From the NCBI GenBank assembly GCA_964036045.1, contig OZ038379.1:115905604-115969603 (forward strand): a stretch of DNA of 64,000 nucleotides. Direction: 5' to 3'. Positions 12,208 to 20,683 of this stretch are shown here, in pieces; positions within the stretch are counted from its first letter, which is position 1, and the number at the start of each line of letters is the position of its first letter. This DNA is from Eutreptiella sp. 'Long Island Sound 2002' (lineage: Eukaryota > Euglenozoa > Euglenophyceae > Eutreptiales > Eutreptiaceae). The translations under genes and the position numbers were made by a program. Under the pieces are notes generated by a model, which did not search any database, was not told the DNA's origin, and saw only the letters and a list, made by a program, of their open reading frames with translations.

Positions 12208-13217
12208 TCTGGGAATTTGAATACATAGACAAATCCAATGATACCAAATAATGGATGGGTTTGTAAGCTTGGAACTCCCATGGGCGATGTGTGCGTTCAG
12301 TTACACTGGCATTTTTGCTATGATTTTTCACGGGCGGATCATGAGCCTACTCGGTGAACAAATGCACATCTTTAAGAAGGCGTGCGCGCTCTGCATCGTC
12401 GAGAGAATGCGTGAGTTTCTTCAAAATCTCGGAATGTCGCTTAGGCAAAGGTGTTTGTTGCAACTCCCATGGCATGCGCACGGGTGGGATGGAGGATGCC
12501 TTGGCATCCTCATCACTTAAAGCCCCACCAATGGCAAAAGGTGCCACGTTGGCGGACCCTTCTAGCACTAAAGGCATGGTAGGTAAAGTCCAATAGAGAG
12601 CTAGGACCACAGGTGCAACGTTGTGATACTCGTCCAGATCCACAGATAAAACACACTCCCAGATAGCTCATAGATAAGGCGTCCCAATGACCCTTGGCCA
12701 TAACCGGCCCCATTCCATTGTTTGCCCTTCTCAGCTACGGCGCCTCTAACTTCCTAGGGAACCAAGCGAACGTAGGTTTTGAGGTTTCCTACGTTGCGTT
12801 ACGGATGCCCTCGTCATCCGATACCAAAGTAGACCAGGAGTTGTCAACGACAAAGTTGAGGCTATAAAACCAAACTTCACAGGGCGCGGATTTGAAGGTG
12901 CCAAAAAATTCGTAATAGTCCAAAAGTGATAACAATGTCCAAATATAGTAAGATATCCAAATAAATTGCCAGGCTGGCGGTGAAGATAATGTTTCCACAA
13001 GACTAACCGCCAACTGCCGGCAACCAAAATCTTACCAAGCCGGCAACATAGAGTGCAAGTATTATCCGGAGAAACACGTTTTCTCCGGATAAGTGCTTAT
13101 CCGCAGAATTTACGGGTCGCACCCAGATTTTGGTCAATTTCAGCCCATTACAGGACAGTACAGTATATTTTACACTTTTCGAGATTTGTATTATTACTGT
13201 TATTATTCTCTGGTACA
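12208..13217. other. About 1 kb without a supported gene
   Basis: No LTR, RT or gag motif is visible. On the minus strand 12643-12347 is open for 98 codons, with a coding-like end rich in Lys/Leu/Glu, but no family is recognised. I do not call it a gene. Confidence 0.4.
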
Positions 13218-13356
13218 TCTGTTAAATTTCAGATGTGAAATTTCTCAAAATTTCTCTCCTTAGCTTTTTAACTTTCACATTTTAGATTTGTCAAAATTTG
13301 TCTCCTTAGCCTTTAAATTTCAGGTTTTTGAATTGTCAAACTTTGTCTCCCTAGCC
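13218..13356 (+). repeat. Three tandem units of about 46 bp
   Basis: Each unit contains AAATTTGTCAAAATTT followed by TCTCC(T)TAGC, at about 13218-13264, 13265-13310 and 13311-13356. Each resembles a 3' splice site (pyrimidines then TAG). They end 13 bp before the first ATG of frame H. Confidence 0.65.
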
Positions 13357-13368
13357 TGTTGTTGCAAA

Positions 13369-13984
13369 ATGCAAGCCCAAAGCACCATGAGCGGGAAAAG
13401 GACTAAAAGTATTGATGTTGATTTGGTGAGTGATGTATCATCCCCGAAATGCCACTCACCTAAATCTCAAGAAAGCAAAGACGAAGAAGTTGATGACATT
13501 GAAGAGATGCAAGTAGAAGCAGAAGTAGAAGCAGATGTCATCCGATTGTCGGATGCAGCGTCCGATGAAGTTGAGGAGGAAGAGGAGGCCTGCAACGTGT
13601 TCCTTAGTGGGGACCAGAACGCGCCCGGGAGGCCGGCCCGCCCGACCCGGCAAGGACGGACGAGCACACGCACACACGCACGGGACCCAGGCGTGGCGTT
13701 CTCCGACCCGCAAGGGGAGGTGTTGGCGTCCACACCAAACAGCCCACACCGGCCGAGTCCCCCGTCGAACGACGGACGGTACGGAAAACCGGACGCATCA
13801 GTGACCGGGTCCACACACGCCAACCACCGCGGCGCACGCAGCCCAAGACCGACGCTGGAGGGACCCGCTAGGGACAACCTCGTCGCGGGGCCCCGAACGG
13901 GTACGACGCGGAGCGAGCCTAGCGCCCCTGCCCCGGCGGGGGCCAGTGGCAGGCACAATGAGCCCAGTTCTCGGCCGGCCTCCG
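13369..13984 (+). pseudogene. Open frame H, 5' part (interrupted by E2)
   Basis: The frame opens at ATG 13369 (a second ATG at 13387 is also possible) and is open to the target repeat CTCCG at 13980-13984, where element E2 begins. The first 80 codons are acidic (runs of Glu and Asp, 'EEVDDIEEMQVEAEVEADVI'). From about 13612 the DNA becomes very GC-rich and the protein Pro/Arg/Thr/His-rich and probably disordered. Removing E2 joins this frame to 43102-43402 without a shift or stop, so H was one reading frame before E2 landed. It may be an older element's gag or a host gene; no domain is recognised. Confidence 0.5.
13980..13984. repeat. Target-site duplication of E2 (left), CTCCG
   Basis: Matches 43097-43101. 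The five-base length is standard for Ty3-type integrases. Confidence 0.85.
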
Positions 13985-14513
13985 AGACAAGAAGAAGTCA
14001 CTACCATGTCTTTCTTGGGGTACTTGATCCAGGCTACAGCCCCCCTTTTTTGCCTAACAAAGTGCTGAGACTAACACTTAAGCATTTTTGTTTCTCTTCT
14101 GAAGCTTTAAGTATACTTTCTCAGCAACTAGGGTTAAAACCCCAGCTCCTCCATGAAGTTCACCCCTACCACTCAGAGGAGCGGAGGTATCATCCCTCAT
14201 GGAGGTTATACCGAAATAAAGTAGGCACTTCATGCCTTGGGCCTTGTAGGTTAAGCCTAGTGGTCTCCCACCTCAGGACCCCTATACTCAAAAGTTTGTA
14301 CTACTTATTGTGGTTCCAGATTGTAACTGTTTCTGAATTCAGTTGCTTGGCCAAGTCATTTCCTGTGTCTGGCCTAACCCCTATGCCCCAGATTCCTAAC
14401 CAACTCCATTTCATCCAAAAGAGTGCACATGAAGTGCTTGGTGGTATCTTGGACGCCTGAGTCATGCCAGTCTTCACAAAAAATCATTTTTTTTGTGTAT
14501 AAAACCATTTGAG
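13985..14513 (+). repeat. E2 5' LTR, left portion
   Basis: Matches 42354-42882 of the 3' LTR with scattered substitutions. A TATA box (TATAAAA) lies at 14498-14504. E1 enters directly after 14513, nine bases beyond it. Confidence 0.9.
14498..14504 (+). promoter_or_regulatory. TATA box of E2 LTR
   Basis: TATAAAA, conserved at 42866-42872 in the other LTR. E1's insertion just downstream would separate it from E2's transcribed region. Confidence 0.6.
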
Positions 14514-15137
14514 TGTAATGAAATCGGGCTTCGGAGGGTAATTTTGATCAAAGAATCTCAGAATTTTTTAAAATCTGAGATTTGGAATGCCGGACGCGGC
14601 GATCGGGATCGCCGGGCGCCGTCAGCGGTGGCGTCTTCAAGTTTTGGGGATTTCAAAAGCTTTTTCAATAGGACAGATCTCGATCATTTTTTTATATCAA
14701 AAAGATCGAGATTTGCTAGGGATTCCGACAGGTCCCGGCCGGTTTGGGTCGAAACCGCCTTGGACCAAATTGAGCGTCCAATTCAATGATGAAACATCTT
14801 CGAACAATATGTGTTATGTTGGTCTTGTTGTTGACTTGGTTCATGCCTAATCATTCCGAACTAATGCCAACTCCATTCTCCATGAAAAGGTTCATTCCAA
14901 GGTCAACATGGCCATACATGACTATGATGAGGTAAAGGATGGTTCTCCTCTCCTCATAAGTGATTGAGGCTTGTGAACGCCTCAATTGGGATTCAAGAGA
15001 ATGGGATGGGTGTTGCATACCCCAACTACGCCAAAGAATTCATTCCTTGATTTCGATTTTTCAATCCATTTTTATATCTCCAAACCCATGTCGAGTTGGG
15101 ATAGGCAATTGATTGTGCATCAACATGGGACTATGCT

Positions 15138-15545
15138 TGACTCCCATGTTTCATGAACCATCCCCACTCCCCTTAGGCTTGGAGATACACTACCAAGCAA
15201 ATGGACATTTTCCCCGTTTTGTCCATTGTGCACCATAATGGCAAGGTCATATCTCTTAGTCTTTTAGGAGTTGACACATATGCTTTGCACTACATTAACA
15301 TTGGATTATGGGCAACATTTATTGTTGGTAGTTCATTTCAACTCCACTCATGCTTGGTGATCAATTCCAAATAATGTTGTCATTTGGACATAAACTTGAG
15401 CCATTTTCATTACGATGCATTTGCAAGCATGTATTTGAACTCAAGATATCTCCAAGCCTATAGTGAGTTGAGAGCCGCCTTTCTAGGAGCAATTGCTCCA
15501 TGTTGCATGTGCATTGTGTGTGTGTTGTGCTCTCTTCCCCACTCA
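15138..15545. repeat. Segment inverted relative to the other E1 LTR
   Basis: Reverse complement of 31305-31709. It is bordered by TGA on the left and TCA on the right. Inside it a 14-bp inverted repeat (TAGGCTTGGAGATA and its complement) occurs near 15171 and 15445. Confidence 0.9.
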
Positions 15546-16026
15546 CGGGTATGAAGATATTGAGATTTTCATGATGTCATTTCCAATCAGTTTTTCCATC
15601 ATATGGTAGTGATGTACACCCCTCAACCTTTGTTAAGCTCCAATGGTTTGGTGGTGTAAACCGTGTATGGGTCGTGTGCTTTCCCCACTCTCTCCCCATT
15701 CATTTTGTTGTCTTATTGTTGTGGATGTCTTTTCATAGGACCTCCATTGTCCACGTTGCATCATGAGGTCGTGAGGTCGTGATCAACTCTACTCAAGTTC
15801 ATCGAGGTTGTGAGTTCAAAGTTTAAGGTAACTCAGCACTCAAGGACTCCCAACCCACGACCAACACGTCATTCATTTGCATTGTGCATTTGTCTTGTGT
15901 CTTGGGGCTGAAGGTCTTCGAGGAATCCCCACCCCCATCCACAAGCATAGGGCACATTTTTTTCATAAAACTCTGCAAGAGGTTTTCTTTTTGGTGGTAA
16001 AACATTGATCCTGTGCCCTTGGTTCC

Positions 16027-16033
16027 TATAAAG
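16027..16033 (+). promoter_or_regulatory. TATA box of E1 5' LTR
   Basis: TATAAAG, 61 bp upstream of the gag ATG at 16088; repeated at 32191-32197 in the 3' LTR. Transcription would be expected to begin near 16055-16060. Confidence 0.65.
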
Positions 16034-16087
16034 GAAAAGTGCTTCCATAAATAGTCAAATATTTTTGGATTGTTTTATTTTTCTGAA

Positions 16088-19000
16088 ATGGATACCGAGG
16101 AAATAATACGGTCACCCCCAACCGTATTACATGGTAGCAGTTCTGGTTCCCTTCTTGGGGCTGGACGGGAGGATGCCGGTGGCATCGAATCAATTCGCCA
16201 CCCCAAAGTTTCCCCCCCAATCTTACGGAAGCTTGGGAAGCACTCCCCCCAGTCCGCCTCAGCCCCAAGACACAAGGGAAGGTCTCGGTCCTCTCCTTCC
16301 TCTCCTCCCTTGTCCCGTAGGATAAGTTACGGTCAAGATAAGGGTAAGGGGACCAAGGATGACATAGAGGTCTATAGTGGTATAGCCACTAGGTCCGGTA
16401 AGCGCCTTAGGACAGAGGATGGGACCCCTGAGGTGAGCTCTTTGATGCCACCTCAGGCATTTAAAGCCCTTGTGAAGAGGGTCATTCGGCACATTGGGAA
16501 GGCTCAAGAAGGCCCCTCCCCAGATCCATTGGGACCATCTGAAGGCCGTGAGCAAGAGGATCCCATGGCATCTAGTGCCGTATTTTCGGTGGAGAAACCT
16601 CAAAATGAGGACGGAGTCTTAGGCGGTATTAGGGCAGACGTCAATGGTTTAGGTGTCGCCTTCACACGCCTTAGGGGTCAAGTCTCTCGGTCCGCCCGTC
16701 GTGTGCGTGAGTTAGAAGAAACAACAGAGCGCGCGGTAAACCGGGTGACCGAAACAGAGAAAACAGCAGCCGGGGCGCACGACGAGGCGACCCGGGCTGC
16801 CACGGCGGCCGAGCAAGCGGCAGCCAAGGCCGCGGGCGCGAGCGCAAGGGCAACGGCGGCGCACAAAAGCGCCGACGCCGAGGCCCGGGCGCGCCAACAG
16901 GACACCGCGGCCCACAGTGCAGCCATCGGTGGGCTGCAAAACCGCGTGGAGGCCCTCGAGATCACCTTCGACGAACGTCCGGCCCCGCAACACCCCGCAG
17001 CCAGCTCCGTCGCCGTGACCGCGTTGCAGCACGAGGTGAAGTCCATCGCCAACGACGTGCGCTCCGCCGTGCAGGCGGGCGAAGTCCTGCGTGGAACGCG
17101 GGCCGTGCTGGACTCTCTCCAGGTGGAGATTGAGTCAGTACGACGAGCCGCCGACGGAGGCGCCCAAAAGGCCGACGCCGCGACGGCAACCGCCGAGGGT
17201 GCCCGGGCGAAGGCGTCCGCCGCCGCCGCCGAGGCCGCGGGGGCGACGCAAGCGGCCAGCCAAGCCGCCGCAAGCGCCCAAGCCGCCGCCACCAACGCCG
17301 AGGAGGCTGCAGCGGCAGCACGACGCGCCGAGGCGACCGCCGCCCGCGCGAACGAAAACATCGAGGAGGCCGCAGCCGCAGCCCGACGCGCCGAGGCGAC
17401 CGCCGCCCGCGCCACCGAGACCAACGACACCGCGGTGACGCGGCTCCAGCAGGAGCTGCAGCAAACCGCGGCGGCGGCGCAGCAAGCCAAGGAGGACGCG
17501 GCGCGGGCAAGGCGGCGCAACGACGAACTCGAGCAGCTCGTCAACGACGCCATCCGCGAGGCGCAAGCCGCGCGAACTGAGGCGTTGGCGGCACGAGCCG
17601 CCGCGGAACAAGCAAACGAAGCGCGCGCGAGTGCCCAGAACCAGGTGGGTGAGGTCGAAAGGGCAGTCCAAAAAGTCCAGGGTGATGTCAGGCGTGAGGT
17701 TTTAGAGGTAAAACGTCGCGTCGAGGAGATACGTCACGAGTCTTCAGTCACTAGGGTACGAGTAGAGGCGCTAGCATCGGACTCCGAGAAGTCTTTTCCA
17801 CCGATTGTGGCGAAAACGTCTGAAATTGCGGGTCAAAACTCAGAATTTGCAGAAATTCTGCAATCTGCACAACAGTGCATCCTCGAGGCCCAAAATGAGG
17901 CCAACAGGGCCCAAAGTGAGGCTAACAGGGCTCAAGTTGAGGCCCAAGGGGCACAAAGAATCCAGCTGGCAACCGAGACCATGCTGGATAGAGCTCGTCC
18001 CGAAATTGAGGACGCGGTGGGTCGGTCCGAGGCGGCAGTCCTGACAATCCAGGGCAACTCTGGTCTAGTTGACCAGAGAATCAAATTTTTCGAAGAATTG
18101 GCAGCAAAATGCACCAAGGAAACTTATGCCGCTTTGGACAAGCTGAAAACCAGCCAAAGTAGTGGCCCATCGGCCCCTCCTCCGCCAGGGAGTGGTGGCT
18201 CGGTGCCTCACTTGGAGGCAGAAATTCGCAAAGTCCAGGATATGGCTGAGGCATGTCGTTTGCATGCCGGAAATGCCATGCGGAGTGCCCAGGAGGCACT
18301 GGGAAGCCAAACTGCGGCACATGAAAATGCTGTGGCTGCAGCCCAAGCCTCCGCCGGAATGTCTAGGGTAGACACTCAAGTTGCAGGTCCGTCATCACAC
18401 ACATGTACGGCACAATTCACTCCGGAGCTGCAGGTTCAAATTGAACTCTTGAACCCCCAAATGAAGGAGATGAATAATGCCCTGCAACTGGCAATCAACA
18501 ATGTCGCTGACATGGCCACAGACAAGTTTGCGTCTGTGAGCGCGAGAGTTCAGGACTTTGAAGATTCATTGCTTGGGAAACTGGGGTCACCCGAAAATGG
18601 AGGTCCGAGACTGGGTGACCTGGACCTAGACATCCGAGCTCATAGCGATCAGCTCACTCGCATCTGGGAGCAGCTTGAGATGCAAAATCATGACCTGGAT
18701 TTGTACCTTGAAACATTGCGAGACATGGAGAAAAAAGGGGCTCAAAATGAGCCAGAACGACAGCAAAATAGTCGTTCGGAGGGTCCTCGTGACTCTCGGG
18801 CCAACCCGCAGCCCACAAGTCGCCGAACAGGCGGAGAAACAGGTCCCTGGTACGACGACCGACGGTCAGAGAGGTCTGACGGGTCTCGTAGGTCACGCTC
18901 TAGGGATAGGCCTAGGCATGATGTACCGCATTGGCGGACTAGGCGTAGGGAAAGCCTTGAGAGTGACCGAAGCGGCCGGTCTAGGCTTCTTAGGCGTAGG

Positions 19001-20683
19001 GATTCTGAACACCTGCATGATGATCTCGGGGATCTTCCATCACCACCATCTTGGTGGAAGAAAGGCCCGTGGGGTCCACTGCCGGGATGCCACGGGGTCC
19101 GAGGTGATGTTAGGTGGTTCCAGATAGCCCCTTACATGAATGGGGCATACTTTGCGCCAGGTAAGGCCTACAGAGCCAACAAAATGGCGGATGGGCTCGG
19201 GGCGGAACAAGACGAGATCTTGCCTCGAAGGAACAAGATTCAGCCCACCGGCATAGCAGGTGACATGGCTTTCCGGGAAGCCAGACCTCCCCTGAAGTTC
19301 AAGGACTTCAAAAGGGTCCCACTGGACGCGGTGGCGGCCGCAAGTGAGGGATACTTTGGGGAGCATAAAAACTCTTGGCTAGACCCAACGATCAGAGAAG
19401 CTCTCGAGAAGACCGCCAAGGTTCCCCTTTGGGACGGGGATCAAAAAACCCTTGAGGATTGGTCGCAGAAAATGCTCCGTTGGAGGAAGGACCATGCCTT
19501 CCGGTTTGATGACAAGCAACAGGCCAATATCCTCATTGCCGCGGTCAACAACAAGGGCGAGCAGGACAGAATCTATAAGGCATATCATCGCGAAGATATG
19601 TCAACGGATGAGCTCTGGCGCTACGTTGCCGGACGTGTCATGGGTGACATTAATCGTCCTGAGACAGTGTGGCGTAAGCGCACCATTCCAGACGTTGTTT
19701 TGACCTCCAGGATATGGACTGACTGGATGGGAGATTGGATCGAGGAAGGCGCTGGCATTCCTTATGGGGTTACCATCCGTGAGGCAACCACGGTAATCAT
19801 CACGCTTCTCAAGGAGCATTGCAAACAAGTTCCCCAAGATAAGGATGCCCAAAGAGCATATCACAAGATATATTCTGTTCAAGCTGATTATGGTGGAGTT
19901 GAGCTCAATTATCTCGAGATATTCTTGTTGGTATTGCCCTTTATCCAGACCAGGGAATACAAGGAGCGAAAAGAGGAGCATATCCTCTCTTGCCAAGGGG
20001 CAGAAACTAAAAAGGTTCGGGCCTTTGGGGACCACAAAGGCGGATCTGGCGGAGATAGACACCACAGCCGCAGCCGGGATGATTACCGTCGTAGCGGTGG
20101 CGGAAAGAGTCATGGATCCTCCTCCGGAGGTCATAAAAGTCCTGTTGGCCGACGAGACAGCGTGACCAGTACCTCCTCGTTTGCCACTACAGTGAGCAGA
20201 CAGAGCGGCAGGAGTGAGCACATGCAGAAATCCCGCCACGAAAGAGAAAAATGCCGAATTTGTGGTCAAAGGGGCCACTACCATAGGGATTGCCCCGAGA
20301 GGAAGAAAGGCAAGGACCACAAGCAGGAGCACCGCTCCAGATCCGGGTCGGAAGCCAAGCCAGATGACATTTGCCGCAAATGTGGTAAGAAAGGCCATTG
20401 GGCTTCAGAGTGTCGGGAGCGGAGCCGGTCAAAGGAGCAACCCCGCAGCAGGAGCCTTTCACAAGGTAAACATCCTGGCGGGGACCAAAGGTCCAATTCC
20501 AAGGGGAGGCCTAGGGACGGAAATGACCGTCCGAGGTCCAGAGACCGACGGGATGGGTCCGGGAACGGGCGTCCTGGATCTAATGGATCCCAACGGCGGT
20601 CTTACGAACCCCACAAGGACCGGTCCAAGTCACGGTCACCCGGCCGAGGTGACCAACACCGACGCACAAGCAAAACGCAGTAG
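16088..20683 (+). CDS. E1 gag polyprotein, ending in UAG
   Basis: The frame is open from 16070. ATG 16088 is preferred because it follows the predicted transcription start. It lies in the LTR and reads through the primer site. The N-terminus (to about 16720) is Pro/Ser/Arg-rich. At 16728-17640 a very GC-rich Ala/Glu/Arg coiled coil includes a 63-bp duplication (17300-17362 and 17363-17419). Less GC-rich coiled coil follows to about 18750. A capsid-like region spans about 19280-19990. Two classic CCHC zinc knuckles follow, CRICGQRGHYHRDC near 20251 and CRKCGKKGHWASEC near 20371, then an Arg-Ser-rich tail. At over 1,530 residues it is several times longer than a usual Ty3 gag. It should form the particle and bind RNA. 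The stop at 20681-20683 is in frame with pol. Confidence 0.9.
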   Translation: MDTEEIIRSPPTVLHGSSSGSLLGAGREDAGGIESIRHPKVSPPILRKLGKHSPQSASAPRHKGRSRSSPSSPPLSRRISYGQDKGKGTKDDIEVYSGIATRSGKRLRTEDGTPEVSSLMPPQAFKALVKRVIRHIGKAQEGPSPDPLGPSEGREQEDPMASSAVFSVEKPQNEDGVLGGIRADVNGLGVAFTRLRGQVSRSARRVRELEETTERAVNRVTETEKTAAGAHDEATRAATAAEQAAAKAAGASARATAAHKSADAEARARQQDTAAHSAAIGGLQNRVEALEITFDERPAPQHPAASSVAVTALQHEVKSIANDVRSAVQAGEVLRGTRAVLDSLQVEIESVRRAADGGAQKADAATATAEGARAKASAAAAEAAGATQAASQAAASAQAAATNAEEAAAAARRAEATAARANENIEEAAAAARRAEATAARATETNDTAVTRLQQELQQTAAAAQQAKEDAARARRRNDELEQLVNDAIREAQAARTEALAARAAAEQANEARASAQNQVGEVERAVQKVQGDVRREVLEVKRRVEEIRHESSVTRVRVEALASDSEKSFPPIVAKTSEIAGQNSEFAEILQSAQQCILEAQNEANRAQSEANRAQVEAQGAQRIQLATETMLDRARPEIEDAVGRSEAAVLTIQGNSGLVDQRIKFFEELAAKCTKETYAALDKLKTSQSSGPSAPPPPGSGGSVPHLEAEIRKVQDMAEACRLHAGNAMRSAQEALGSQTAAHENAVAAAQASAGMSRVDTQVAGPSSHTCTAQFTPELQVQIELLNPQMKEMNNALQLAINNVADMATDKFASVSARVQDFEDSLLGKLGSPENGGPRLGDLDLDIRAHSDQLTRIWEQLEMQNHDLDLYLETLRDMEKKGAQNEPERQQNSRSEGPRDSRANPQPTSRRTGGETGPWYDDRRSERSDGSRRSRSRDRPRHDVPHWRTRRRESLESDRSGRSRLLRRRDSEHLHDDLGDLPSPPSWWKKGPWGPLPGCHGVRGDVRWFQIAPYMNGAYFAPGKAYRANKMADGLGAEQDEILPRRNKIQPTGIAGDMAFREARPPLKFKDFKRVPLDAVAAASEGYFGEHKNSWLDPTIREALEKTAKVPLWDGDQKTLEDWSQKMLRWRKDHAFRFDDKQQANILIAAVNNKGEQDRIYKAYHREDMSTDELWRYVAGRVMGDINRPETVWRKRTIPDVVLTSRIWTDWMGDWIEEGAGIPYGVTIREATTVIITLLKEHCKQVPQDKDAQRAYHKIYSVQADYGGVELNYLEIFLLVLPFIQTREYKERKEEHILSCQGAETKKVRAFGDHKGGSGGDRHHSRSRDDYRRSGGGKSHGSSSGGHKSPVGRRDSVTSTSSFATTVSRQSGRSEHMQKSRHEREKCRICGQRGHYHRDCPERKKGKDHKQEHRSRSGSEAKPDDICRKCGKKGHWASECRERSRSKEQPRSRSLSQGKHPGGDQRSNSKGRPRDGNDRPRSRDRRDGSGNGRPGSNGSQRRSYEPHKDRSKSRSPGRGDQHRRTSKTQ
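16132..16140 (+). other. E1 primer-binding site
   Basis: TGGTAGCAG abuts the LTR end TTACA. It matches the first nine bases of the tRNA-Met site of the other elements and then diverges (TTCTGG). The gag frame reads straight through it. Confidence 0.75.
17300..17419 (+). repeat. 63-bp direct repeat in gag coiled coil
   Basis: Two in-frame copies (17300-17362 and 17363-17419) each encode about 21 residues beginning EEAAAAARRAEATAARA. They lengthen the helix by three heptads. Confidence 0.8.
20681..20683 (+). promoter_or_regulatory. In-frame UAG between gag and pol (readthrough candidate)
   Basis: CAG-TAG-GGG. The frame stays open on both sides: 1,530+ codons before and over 2,400 after. No frameshift is needed to reach pol. 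Element E2 has TAG-GGG at the same place, and G and F have TAG there too. Confidence 0.7.

Larger units (their letters stand above)
14514..16131 (+). repeat. E1 5' LTR (1,618 bp)
   Basis: Nearly identical to 30681-32295 except that 15138-15545 is the reverse complement of 31305-31709. It contains a TATA box at 16027 and the gag start codon at 16088, so only about 75 bp lie between the expected transcription start and the LTR end. Confidence 0.95.

Noticed and set aside
20681-20683. Reassignment of UAG to an amino acid in this genome
   Set aside because: UAG is absent from the thousands of other codons in the intact E1 frames, which use CAA and CAG freely. Readthrough at one site fits better.
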